64,000 nucleotides of DNA, taken from contig NZ_CP012640.2 in the NCBI RefSeq assembly GCF_001412595.2, forward strand, positions 4,898,001-4,962,000, written 5' to 3'. This DNA is from Massilia sp. WG5. GTDB lineage: Bacteria > Pseudomonadota > Gammaproteobacteria > Burkholderiales > Burkholderiaceae_D. Each line of letters begins with the position of its first letter. Positions within the stretch are counted from its first letter, which is position 1. This document shows, piece by piece, positions 27,638-35,415 of the stretch. Position numbers and translations under genes: made by a program. The notes below the pieces were generated by a model. The model was not told where the DNA came from. It saw only the letters and a list, made by a program, of their open reading frames with translations, and made no database searches.

Positions 27638-27720
27638 TCCCCGCGCAGGCGGGGACCCAAGTGCTGCATGCGTCACGTCGGCGCCGGCAAACTTGGATCC
27701 CCGCCTGCGCGGGGACGACG
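27633..27720. repeat. REP/BIME-type inverted repeat
   Basis: Two 30-bp arms (27633-27662 and 27691-27720) are inverted copies differing at one position, around a 28-bp centre. Each arm itself folds (CCCCGCGCAGGCGGGG). This GTCCCCGCGCAGGCGGGGA motif is a familiar dispersed palindrome of proteobacterial genomes, usually spread by RAYT transposases. It lies 15 bp after the fumC stop and may serve in termination. Confidence 0.85.
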
Positions 27721-27734
27721 GGTACTGCCTGGTC

Positions 27735-29129
27735 TCAGCCCGGATCCGGCCGCGTCATTTCGATCGGCACGATCCACTGGTCGAATTGTTCCTCGTTGAC
27801 GAAGCCGGACTGCAGCGCCGCCTGGCGCAGGGTCAAGCCTTCGTGCTGGGCAGTCTTGGCGATCTGCGCGGCGCGATCATACCCGATATGCGGGGCCAGG
27901 GCGGTCACCAGCATCAGCGACTGTTCCATCAGCTCGCCGATGCGCTTGCGGTTCGGCTCGATGCCCCGGGCGCAGTGCTCGTCGAAGGAACGCATACCGT
28001 CGGCCAGCAGGCGCGCGCTCTGCAGGAAGTTATGGGCAATCATCGGCTTGAACACGTTCAGCTCGAAATTGCCCTGCGAGCCGCCGACGGTGAGGGCGAC
28101 GTCGTTGCCGAACACCTGGCAGCACAGCATCGTCATCGCCTCGCACTGGGTCGGATTGACCTTGCCCGGCATGATCGAGCTGCCCGGCTCGTTCTCGGGA
28201 ATGGTGATCTCGCCGAGGCCGGAGCGCGGGCCGGAGGCCATCCAGCGCACATCGTTGGCGATCTTCATCAGGGCCGTCGCCAGGGTCTTGAAGACGCCGT
28301 GCGCCAGCACCATGGCGTCGTGGCCGGCCAGGGCCATGAACTTGTTCGGCGCACTCTTGAACTGCAGTCCGGTACGTGAGGAAATCTCGGCCGCGATCCG
28401 GTTCGCGAATTCCGGGTGCGCATTCAGGCCGGTGCCGACCGCGGTGCCGCCGGCCGCCAGCAGCAGCAGGCCGGGCAGGGCGGCCTTGAGCGCCTGCTCG
28501 GCGAATTCGAGCTGGGCGACATAGCCGGAGAATTCCTGGCCGAGCGTCAGCGGGGTCGCGTCCTGCAGGTGGGTGCGGCCGATCTTGACGATGCCGGCGA
28601 AATCGCGCGACTTCAGCTCCAGCGTGCCGCGCAACTTGGCCAGCGCCGGCAGCACGTCCTTGGCGACGGCGATGGCGGCCGCCACGTGCATCGCGGTCGG
28701 GAACATGTCGTTCGAGGACTGGCCCATGTTGACGTGGTCGTTCGGGTGCAGCAGGCGGCCTTCGCCGCGCTCGCCGCCCATCAGCTCGGAACCGCGGTTG
28801 GCCAGCACCTCGTTCATGTTCATATTGCTTTGCGTGCCGGAACCGGTCTGCCAGACCGACAGCGGGAATTCGCCGGGATGCCGTCCCTCCAGCACCTCGT
28901 CGGCGGCGCGCATGATGGCGTCGGCCTTGTCCTGCGGCAGCTTGCCGAGCGAGCGGTTGACGGCGGCGGCGGCGCGCTTCACCTGGGCCAGCGCGGCAAC
29001 CAGCTCCGGCGCCATCTTCTCGGTCGAAATGTGGAAGTGATGCAGCGAGCGCTGGGTCTGCGCGCCCCACAACTGGGCACTCGGCACGTCGATCGGGCCG
29101 AAGCTGTCCTTCTCGATCCTGTTTTCCAT
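27735..29129 (-). CDS. fumC: Class II fumarate hydratase
   Basis: A 464-residue iron-independent fumarase of the TCA cycle. Signature [11 protein letters not shown] (about residues 320-330), substrate-site [12 protein letters not shown] (about 100-111), SSNDMFPT and [11 protein letters not shown] are all present. Length matches the E. coli enzyme. It is preceded by a repeat-like element at 29166-29270 and has its own promoter region there. Confidence 0.97.
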   Translation of the reverse strand: MENRIEKDSFGPIDVPSAQLWGAQTQRSLHHFHISTEKMAPELVAALAQVKRAAAAVNRSLGKLPQDKADAIMRAADEVLEGRHPGEFPLSVWQTGSGTQSNMNMNEVLANRGSELMGGERGEGRLLHPNDHVNMGQSSNDMFPTAMHVAAAIAVAKDVLPALAKLRGTLELKSRDFAGIVKIGRTHLQDATPLTLGQEFSGYVAQLEFAEQALKAALPGLLLLAAGGTAVGTGLNAHPEFANRIAAEISSRTGLQFKSAPNKFMALAGHDAMVLAHGVFKTLATALMKIANDVRWMASGPRSGLGEITIPENEPGSSIMPGKVNPTQCEAMTMLCCQVFGNDVALTVGGSQGNFELNVFKPMIAHNFLQSARLLADGMRSFDEHCARGIEPNRKRIGELMEQSLMLVTALAPHIGYDRAAQIAKTAQHEGLTLRQAALQSGFVNEEQFDQWIVPIEMTRPDPG

Positions 29130-29165
29130 AGACAGTCCTGACTTTTTGTTAGTAGGGAAACATCA

Positions 29166-29270
29166 AAGAGCGGCTAACAAAAGTTCCAGGGCAAGGCGTA
29201 CTGTCGAAGACAGTACGCTGCTACGGCGAGACGGTGCAACGCAGCCATGGGGCTTTTGTTAGGTGCTCTT
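29166..29270. repeat. 105-bp element with 18-bp terminal inverted repeats
   Basis: The ends AAGAGCGGCTAACAAAAG (29166-29183) and the complement of CTTTTGTTAGGTGCTCTT (29253-29270) match at 16 of 18 bases. Inside is a perfect 10-bp hairpin with a GAA loop, GCGTACTGTC-GAA-GACAGTACGC (29196-29218). There is no coding capacity. It looks like a MITE or a structured dispersed repeat placed between the divergent fumC and fimV-like genes. Confidence 0.7.
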
Positions 29271-29328
29271 CTAAAGAGTGTACCGCAATGGCCGTTAATG
29301 ACGTTCAGGCTTCGAATTCCTCACGCTT

Positions 29329-30477
29329 ATGCTCCGCTCCTCCCGCCATCTGCTGTCCATGCTGCTCCTTTCCAGTGCCCTTGGCGCCGTCCATGCCGCC
29401 GAACTGGGCGAGGCGCGGGTGGCGTCCCACATCGGGCAGCCGCTCGTGGCCGACATCGAGCTGGTGATGATCGACGACCCGGCAAGCAGGGTGTCCGCGC
29501 GCGTGGCCAGCCGCGAGGTCTACAATGGCGCCGGCATCGCCGTGCCGCCGGCGCTGGCGGGCGCGAACCTGTCGGTGATGCAGCGCGACGGCCGCCAGTT
29601 CCTGCACGTGACCTCGCTGCGGCCGGTCGACGCCGACCACCTGCACCTGTACCTGGAACTCATCGACAAGGGCCAGCGGACGGTACGCCTGGCAACCCTG
29701 TGGCTGACGCCGGATCCGAATCCGGCGCCGGCGCCTGTCCCGGCGCCGCCCCTGGTGACGCAGGCCGAGCCGCCACCGGCGCCTGTCCAGGCCGCAGCGC
29801 CCGTGCCGCCACCCAAGGCCATCGTCGTACCGGCGCCGCGGCCGCCCGCGGAACGCAAGGCCGAGGCTGTCCACGCGGAACCGCACACCACCAGGGCCGC
29901 GCCTGCGCCCCGGCCCCTGCCCATCCGCGCGCCACAAGCCGGCGCGCCGGCGGCCTGCGCGCTGCAGGCCGAGCAGGCCAAGGTCTGCGCCGCCCTCGAC
30001 GGCAAGAACGCCGCGCTCAAGGCGCAGATCGGCGTGCTGGAATGGAAAGTCAAATCGCTGCAGACGGCCCTGGGCGCAGCGCCGGGCGTGCCTGCTCCCG
30101 CGCCTGGCCCGGCGGCCCAGGCGACCCAGGCGGCCCAGGCGACCCAGGCATCCCCGCTGGCCCCGGCTGCCGAGCCCGCCCACGAGCCGCCCAAGCCAAA
30201 ACCCATCAGCGCCATCAAGCCGCTGGTGCCGCACAAGCCGAAGGCGCCGCCCGAGCCGGAGGCCGGTGCGCCCTGGGGCTGGATCGGCGCCGGGGCGGCA
30301 GTGCTGCTGGCGCTGTCGGGCGCCTTCCTGCTGCTGCGCCGCCGCGCGCGGACCGTGCGGAATGTCGACATCCCGCCCGCGCCGCGCCTGGTCGACAGTC
30401 TGCGCCGGCGCTTCGCCGCCCGCTCGAAACCGGCTGCCGCGGACGCGCCGGAAGCGGCCGAGCCGACGCTCGAATAG
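29329..30477 (+). CDS. FimV/HubP-like polar landmark family protein
   Basis: A 382-residue exported protein: signal peptide to about residue 23 (MLLLSSALGAVHA), then a FimV N-terminal domain (ELGEARVASHIGQPLVADIE to about residue 125), a Pro/Ala-rich linker, a short coiled coil (EQAKVCAALDGKNAALKAQ), a second linker and a single C-terminal membrane helix (WGWIGAGAAVLLALSGAFLLL) with a basic tail. FimV/HubP proteins organise cell poles and type IV pili; the C-terminal TPR domain of full FimV (about 900 aa) is missing here, so this is a short paralogue. Confidence 0.8.
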   Translation: MLRSSRHLLSMLLLSSALGAVHAAELGEARVASHIGQPLVADIELVMIDDPASRVSARVASREVYNGAGIAVPPALAGANLSVMQRDGRQFLHVTSLRPVDADHLHLYLELIDKGQRTVRLATLWLTPDPNPAPAPVPAPPLVTQAEPPPAPVQAAAPVPPPKAIVVPAPRPPAERKAEAVHAEPHTTRAAPAPRPLPIRAPQAGAPAACALQAEQAKVCAALDGKNAALKAQIGVLEWKVKSLQTALGAAPGVPAPAPGPAAQATQAAQATQASPLAPAAEPAHEPPKPKPISAIKPLVPHKPKAPPEPEAGAPWGWIGAGAAVLLALSGAFLLLRRRARTVRNVDIPPAPRLVDSLRRRFAARSKPAAADAPEAAEPTLE

Positions 30478-30492
30478 TCGCGCACAAACTCG

Positions 30493-30522
30493 TCTACACA
30501 AGTTCAGGAATTGCGTTATACT
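30493..30522 (+). promoter_or_regulatory. Sigma-70 promoter of a probable small RNA
   Basis: TCTACA (-35) and TATACT (-10) separated by 18 bases; no coding frame follows. Transcription would begin near 30529, right before a GTGATC-taaat-GATCAC hairpin. Confidence 0.55.
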
Positions 30523-30528
30523 GACTCG

Positions 30529-30764
30529 CATGTGATCTAAATGATCACGAAAACGGCTCAGGATCCGGCGCAGCCACCACCGATAGCGTGGCGCGAAAAC
30601 CGGATGATCGTTGAGGAAACGCCTGTACCCGGAAGCGGTTTTCCTGCCTGCAGTGGCAGGTGAACGCCGGATGCAACCGGCAAGAGGCGACGCCAGGGGA
30701 TGCCTGGTGCTCGCTCTCTGCAATACCCCGAAACCCGCCCGGATTTTCCGTAGCGGGTTTTTTC
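30529..30764 (+). ncRNA. Putative structured non-coding RNA, about 235 nt
   Basis: A 366-bp gap with no supported gene carries a promoter, a chain of hairpins and a terminator. Hairpins: GTGATC/GATCAC at 30532-30548, AAAACCG/CGGTTTT around 30597-30647, CCTGCC/GGCAGG, GCCGG/CCGGC, CCAGG/CCTGG with GGA in several loops, and a final AAACCCGC/GCGGGTTT stem. I cannot match it to a known family; a regulator-titrating (CsrB-like) RNA or 6S RNA are candidates, neither supported by a clear consensus. Confidence 0.5.
30731..30764 (+). terminator. Rho-independent terminator of the putative RNA
   Basis: AAACCCGC pairs with GCGGGTTT (14-base loop region that can pair further, CCGGAttttCCG), followed by TTTTTTC. 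It is 80 bp before the HxlR gene start. Confidence 0.8.
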
Positions 30765-30843
30765 TTGCCTGCGCACGCTTAGACAGGCGAACGGCCGGGT
30801 TCGTTCATATGGCTTAGGATGTCATTATTGGCAAGGAGAGATA

Positions 30844-31224
30844 ATGAACAACGTCCCCCCAGGCCACGCGCTGCGTGGCGACGTGTTTTCCGAAAGCTGC
30901 CCTTCGCGCGAGGTGCTCAAGCATGTGACCAGCCGCTGGGGCATGTTGCTGCTGGTGGCCCTCGGCGACGGCGCCCAGCGCTTCGGCGAACTGCGCCGCA
31001 AGGTCGGCGGCATCAGCGAAAAGATGCTGGCCCAGACCCTGGTCTGGCTGGAGCAGGACGGCTTCGTACAGCGCATCGCCCACCCGATGGCGCCGCCACG
31101 GGTCGAGTACCGCTTGACGCCGCTGGGAGAAGAGATCAGCGGCAAGATGCGCGATCTGGCGGAGTGGCTCGAAGAAAACCTGGGGCCGGTGCTGGCAGCG
31201 CAGCGCAGGCCCCTGGCCGGCTGA
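30844..31224 (+). CDS. HxlR family transcriptional regulator
   Basis: A 126-residue winged-helix protein. ESCPSREVLKHVTSRWGMLL is the HxlR N-terminus; FGELRRKVGGISEKMLAQTL is the recognition region and RVEYRLTPLG the wing. The conserved Cys near the N-terminus (C19) is the redox or aldehyde sensing residue in several HxlR proteins. AAGGAGAG precedes the ATG. It may regulate itself or the downstream exporter, though the latter has its own riboswitch. Confidence 0.9.
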   Translation: MNNVPPGHALRGDVFSESCPSREVLKHVTSRWGMLLLVALGDGAQRFGELRRKVGGISEKMLAQTLVWLEQDGFVQRIAHPMAPPRVEYRLTPLGEEISGKMRDLAEWLEENLGPVLAAQRRPLAG

Positions 31225-31258
31225 GCGGCCGGTCGGGGTATCGGCTAGAATAGCCGCA

Positions 31259-31303
31259 GAAGGACGACCTTCCCCCTGTCGGGAACACATGCGGGACGGC
31301 CCG
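31259..31303 (+). promoter_or_regulatory. Guanidine-II (mini-ykkC) riboswitch
   Basis: Two small hairpins with ACGR loops, the defining feature of this class: P1 GAAGG-ACGA-CCTTC (31259-31272) and P2 CGGG-ACGG-CCCG (31292-31303), joined by a 19-base linker. The Shine-Dalgarno GGAG (31311-31314) and the SMR exporter start follow at once. Guanidinium binding to the paired loops is known to free the ribosome site, switching on guanidinium export. Confidence 0.85.
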
Positions 31304-31322
31304 GCTTGTTGGAGAAGCCGCC

Positions 31323-31640
31323 ATGGCCTGGATCCTGCTGATTGTTGCCGGTCTGTTCGAAATCGTGTGGGCGTATGCGATGAAGCGCTCGGACGGGTTC
31401 ACCCATCTCACGTATTCCCTGATTACCATCGTCACGATGATGGCGAGCTTCGGCTTGCTGTCCCTGGCGATGCGATCCCTGCCTTTGGGCACCGCCTATA
31501 CCATCTGGACCGGGATCGGCGCCGTTGGCGCCTTTGTCGTCGGCATCGCCTTCCTGGGCGAGCAGTTCAGCCTGCTTCGCCTGTGCGCCGCCGTCCTGAT
31601 CGTCGGCGGGCTGGTGCTGATGAAGCTGTCGAGCCCTTAA
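31323..31640 (+). CDS. gdx: SMR family guanidinium exporter (Gdx/SugE)
   Basis: A 105-residue protein with four membrane helices. The substrate-site glutamate is in AGLFEIVWAYAMK (E13 region), and GTAYTIWTGIGAVGAFVVG has the Trp and Gly pattern of the Gdx/SugE branch rather than of EmrE. Gdx works as a dual-topology dimer that exchanges guanidinium for protons. The riboswitch just upstream supports this substrate directly. It converges with the GNAT gene and overlaps its stop by 4 bp. Confidence 0.93.
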   Translation: MAWILLIVAGLFEIVWAYAMKRSDGFTHLTYSLITIVTMMASFGLLSLAMRSLPLGTAYTIWTGIGAVGAFVVGIAFLGEQFSLLRLCAAVLIVGGLVLMKLSSP

Positions 31641-32080
31641 GCCGGATGCGCGTCAAGGAATCTGATGAGTGCGTAACGTGCACCGCCAGGCGGGAAATCG
31701 GCGATCCGGCTCGCCACCGTATAGCCGAGTTTCTCGTAGAACGGAAGGGCCTGAAAACTCAGGGTTTCGAGAAACACCCTTGGGCATTGGCGACGCAATG
31801 CCTCTTCTTCGGCGCGGCGCATCAAGACGGTGCCGTAGCCTCGTCCCCGAAGCGCCTCGGCCATCCACAGGGCCTGCACCTGCAGCCAGCCAAGATAGGT
31901 GGCGCCGACCAGTCCCCCGACGACCTGCTGTTCCTTGTCGCGGACGATCAGGACGAGGTAGTTCGGCGTATCGCCATTTGCTTTCGACTCGTTGTACTCA
32001 GTCAGTCCCTTGATGACCGCGCCCATGTCGCCGTGCTTCAGTTCGGTCTGGAGTTCGATCGCGAATTCGTCGTGCATCAC
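31637..32080 (-). CDS. GNAT family N-acetyltransferase
   Basis: A 147-residue GNAT. Motif A, the acetyl-CoA pyrophosphate loop, is LRGRGYGTVLMRRAE; motif B includes PFYEKLGYTVASR. GLVGATYLGWLQVQALWMAE is the strand pair in front of motif A. Substrate unknown. It is monocistronic, with a terminator of the next gene upstream. Confidence 0.88.
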   Translation of the reverse strand: MMHDEFAIELQTELKHGDMGAVIKGLTEYNESKANGDTPNYLVLIVRDKEQQVVGGLVGATYLGWLQVQALWMAEALRGRGYGTVLMRRAEEEALRRQCPRVFLETLSFQALPFYEKLGYTVASRIADFPPGGARYALIRFLDAHPA

Positions 32081-32097
32081 ATGCTCCTTGGCAACAA

Positions 32098-32129
32098 AAA
32101 ACCCCTGGAACGCGAGTTGCAGGGGTTTT
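32098..32129 (-). terminator. Rho-independent terminator of the FliT-like gene
   Basis: AAAACCCCTG pairs with CAGGGGTTTT around a 12-base loop; on the minus strand it is followed by further T residues. It lies 19 bases beyond the stop at 32148. Confidence 0.8.
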
Positions 32130-32147
32130 CATGGGGAAGGGGAGGGC

Positions 32148-32429
32148 TCAGTGCGCGCTCATCGCCCGTTCGAGCTGGCCGTGCCACGGCTCGGTCACGT
32201 CGCGCACGGCGCGATCGTTGGCCATGATCTGCTTGAGCAGGTCGATCTTGCGCAGGCGCTGCGCGCCTTCCAGGGCCGGCACGCCCGACTTGGTGGCGCT
32301 TGCCTGCAGGGCGCATTGCGTTTCCAGGCGGGCCACACCATCGAAGTCGCCGTCACGGGCGGCAACCGCCATGCGGCCGCTGAGGGCGGCGATGTTTTCG
32401 TACATGGCGAGGACTTCGTTAGGCGTCAT
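32148..32429 (-). CDS. FliT-like flagellar chaperone family protein
   Basis: A 93-residue helical protein, MTPNEVLAMYENIAALSGRM onward. The layout (two helices, a short charged core KIDLLKQIMANDRAVRDVTE, total under 110 residues) resembles FliT, which chaperones the filament cap FliD. No flagellar gene is nearby, so the assignment is tentative. An in-frame ATG at 32444 (MRWCTMTPN) is an alternative start; neither has a strong Shine-Dalgarno. Confidence 0.6.
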   Translation of the reverse strand: MTPNEVLAMYENIAALSGRMAVAARDGDFDGVARLETQCALQASATKSGVPALEGAQRLRKIDLLKQIMANDRAVRDVTEPWHGQLERAMSAH

Positions 32430-32753
32430 AGTGCACCAGCGCATATAAATTCCGGCCGAATTGCCGGGTATCTGGGTCGTTATCGGCGCCGCTTTTAGGA
32501 ACTTTAGGGTTTTCAAAAGATTTTTTTCAAAATTTTTTCGATGACAAGATTCTGCCCGTTTCCTGTTTGACGCAGCGCACGGAGCAGATGGCCCAAACAC
32601 GACCTATTCCCCGGATAGTGCAATCCAGCCCGGCTTTTTGCACCCTGTCGCAATCCTGTCATATTTGCCATCCCGGCCGCTTATAGTGCAGGCTGGATCG
32701 GTGCGCCACAGCAGCGCCGACGATAACAAGACAGAGAGAAGGGAGAAAAGTCC
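32430..32753. other. Intergenic region, no gene seen
   Basis: About 320 bp between the divergent FliT-like and M1 peptidase genes. It holds an AT-rich stretch around 32510-32540 and a possible -10 TATAGT near 32682 for the peptidase, with AGAAGGGAGA as its ribosome site. I see no open frame or repeat worth naming. Confidence 0.5.
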
Positions 32754-35369
32754 ATGAGACGATTCCAGGCGCTCGGCGCAAGCGCGCTTGCCATTGCCGC
32801 CATCGGCGTTCATGCCGAGGCACCATATTCTTTTGACAAGACGCCGGGCAAGCTGCCCAAGGACGTCATTCCGGTCGAGTACCAGGCCCACCTGGCGCCG
32901 GACCTCGACGCGAATACCTTCCGCGGCGACGAGACGATCGAGATCGAGGTCCTAAAGCCGACCTCGACCATTATGCTGAACGCGGCCGCGCTCGAGATCG
33001 ACAGCGCCAGCCTGACGGGGAAGGGCATCAAGGCGCTCAAGCTGGCGCCGGTCCTGGACGACCGGCAGGAAACCCTGCGCTTCACCCTGCCGACCCAGCT
33101 GGCGCCGGGCCGCTACCGTCTCGCGCTGGTTTTTCGCGGCCGGATCAACCGCGAAGGGCGCGGCCTGTTCTACGTAAACTACCAAGCGGGCAAGGCCGAC
33201 AAGAAGCTGATCGCCACCACGATGGAGCCGACCGACGCCCGCCGCATGTTGCCGACCTGGGACGAGCCGTCCTTCCGCGCGAAGTTCCGCCTGTCGGTGG
33301 ACCTGCCGGCCGGCCTCAAGGCTTACTCGAATACCCCGGTCGACAGCCTGGCGCTGCTTGCCGGCGGCAAGCAGCGCATCAGCTTCAAGCCGACCCCGAA
33401 GATGCCGAGCTACCTGGTGGTGCTGGCGGCCGGCGAGTTCGAGCGCATCAGCACGAAGCAGGACGGGGTCGAGATCGGCGTCGTCACCACCGAGGGCAAG
33501 AAGGAGAAGGGCGCCTTCGCCCTGAGCGCCAGCCGCGAGCTGCTGCACTTCTATAACAATTACTTCGGCGTTTCCTACCCGCTCGCCAAGCTCGACCAGA
33601 TCGCGATCCCGAACGGCTTCAACGGCGCGATGGAGAACTGGGGCGGCATCGTCTACAACGAAACGGCCCTGCTGTACGATCCGAAGACCAGCCCGGAGCA
33701 CGTCAGGCAGATGACCTTCTCGGTGAACGCCCACGAGATGGCGCACCAGTGGTTCGGCAACCTGGTGACCATGGCCTGGTGGGACAACCTGTGGCTGAAC
33801 GAGGGTTTCGCTTCCTGGATGGCGTCCAAGGCCACCGACCACTTCCATCCGGAGTGGCGGCCCTACCTGGCCAACATCGGCGACCGCGAGCGCGTGATGA
33901 ACCTCGACGCGCGCAAGACCACGCACCCGATCCAGACCCCGGTCGAGACCGAAGCCCAGGCCGCCGACGCCTTCGACGACATCACCTACGAAAAGGGCCA
34001 GGCCTTCCTGCGCATGCTCGAGGCCTACCTCGGCGAGGACGCCTTCCGCAAGGGCATCCGCGCCTACATGGCGAAGCACCAGTATTCGAACACCACATCG
34101 AGCGACCTGTGGACGGCGCTCGAGCAGGCGTCCGGCAAGCCGGTCGGCAAGCTGGCCTCGGACTGGACCACCCAGCCGGGCTTCCCGCTCATCAAGGTCG
34201 AGCAGGCCTGCGAGGACGGCAAGCGCCGGGTGACCCTCAGCCAGCAGCAGTTCCGCCTGGACGAGCCGGCCCTTGATAAGCGGCTGTGGAACGTGCCGCT
34301 GCAGGTCGGCATCGTGAACGGCAAGGCGCTGACCACGCTGCTGAGCGGCGCCTCTGCCCGCGTGACGCTGCCCGGCTGCGAAGGCACGCTGGTGGTCGAC
34401 CCGCACAGCGTCGGCTACTTCCGCATCCAGTACGACCGCGCCAGCTTCGACGCCCTGGCCGGCCAGGCCGCGCGCCTGCCGGACGCCACCCGCCTGAAGC
34501 TGCTGAACGACACCTGGACCCTGGTCACGGCCGGCAGCATGCCGCTCGACGCCTGGCTGAAGCTGGCCGGCGGCCTGCGCGACGAGCCGCGCCTGGCGGT
34601 CTGGGAAGCGATCCTGTCCGACCTGAACTTCCTGGACTCGCTGGCGCGCGGCGAACCGGAGCGCCCGCAGCTGCGCCGCTTCATCGCCGGCTTCGCCAGG
34701 CCGAAACTTGCCAGCCTCGGCTGGGAGGAGAAAGCCGCTGAAAGCGCCGAGGACGCCCAGCTGCGTGCGCTGCTGGCCGGTTTCATGGCGCGCAATGGCG
34801 ACGACGAGGCGATCGCCCAGGCGCGCCGCCGCTTCCAGCGCTGGATGACGGATCCTGCCGCGGTCAGTCCGGCGATGATCGGCTTCGTGACCTCGGCGGC
34901 CGGCCGCTACGCCGACGCCCCGACCTTCGCCGCCATCGCCCAGCGCCTGGCCGCGACCCAGGACAACGAGGAGCGCTCGCGCCTGACCGGCGCCCTGGTC
35001 CAGGTGCAGGATCCGGCGCTGGCCGGCAAGGTCCTGCAGATGGCGCTGGCGCCATCCACGCCGCCGACCATGGTCGCGCGCATCGTGCAGGGCGTGGGCC
35101 GCGAGCACCCCGACCAGGCCTGGAACTTCGCCGTCGCCAACCGCGAACAGCTGATGAAGACCCAGGATTCGGTCAACCGCAACCGCGCCTTCCCGGGCAT
35201 CGTCGCCGCCTCGTCGAACGCCCAGGACGCCCAGCGCATGGAAGACTTCGTCCGCCAGAACTTCGAAGCCGACGCGCAGGTCGAAGCGCAGCGGGTCGCC
35301 AGCGGCATCCGTGTGCGCGCGGCCCAGAAGGCGCGCCTGCTGCCGCAGGTGCGCGAGGCGCTCAAATGA
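32754..35369 (+). CDS. M1 family aminopeptidase, secreted
   Basis: An 871-residue zinc aminopeptidase. Signal peptide to about residue 23 (ALGASALAIAAIGVHA). The exopeptidase motif GAMEN is near residue 291; the zinc site HEMAHQWFGNLVT starts at about H327, with the third ligand in NEGFA about 19 residues later. A C-terminal ERAP1-like helical domain follows. It removes N-terminal residues from peptides, here in the periplasm or outside. It is 46 bp upstream of the M13 peptidase gene and probably shares its transcript. Confidence 0.95.
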   Translation: MRRFQALGASALAIAAIGVHAEAPYSFDKTPGKLPKDVIPVEYQAHLAPDLDANTFRGDETIEIEVLKPTSTIMLNAAALEIDSASLTGKGIKALKLAPVLDDRQETLRFTLPTQLAPGRYRLALVFRGRINREGRGLFYVNYQAGKADKKLIATTMEPTDARRMLPTWDEPSFRAKFRLSVDLPAGLKAYSNTPVDSLALLAGGKQRISFKPTPKMPSYLVVLAAGEFERISTKQDGVEIGVVTTEGKKEKGAFALSASRELLHFYNNYFGVSYPLAKLDQIAIPNGFNGAMENWGGIVYNETALLYDPKTSPEHVRQMTFSVNAHEMAHQWFGNLVTMAWWDNLWLNEGFASWMASKATDHFHPEWRPYLANIGDRERVMNLDARKTTHPIQTPVETEAQAADAFDDITYEKGQAFLRMLEAYLGEDAFRKGIRAYMAKHQYSNTTSSDLWTALEQASGKPVGKLASDWTTQPGFPLIKVEQACEDGKRRVTLSQQQFRLDEPALDKRLWNVPLQVGIVNGKALTTLLSGASARVTLPGCEGTLVVDPHSVGYFRIQYDRASFDALAGQAARLPDATRLKLLNDTWTLVTAGSMPLDAWLKLAGGLRDEPRLAVWEAILSDLNFLDSLARGEPERPQLRRFIAGFARPKLASLGWEEKAAESAEDAQLRALLAGFMARNGDDEAIAQARRRFQRWMTDPAAVSPAMIGFVTSAAGRYADAPTFAAIAQRLAATQDNEERSRLTGALVQVQDPALAGKVLQMALAPSTPPTMVARIVQGVGREHPDQAWNFAVANREQLMKTQDSVNRNRAFPGIVAASSNAQDAQRMEDFVRQNFEADAQVEAQRVASGIRVRAAQKARLLPQVREALK

Positions 35370-35415
35370 ACACCAGGTACTACAATAAGACGATCACTCA
35401 CCAAGAAGGGAAATC

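Noticed and set aside
27603..27720. CRISPR array
   Set aside because: Only two short direct units and one inverted pair; no regular spacers and no cas gene.
30560..30720. Cobalamin, TPP, glycine, fluoride or c-di-GMP riboswitch in the structured RNA region
   Set aside because: None of the conserved cores of these classes is present in order; only short chance similarities were seen.
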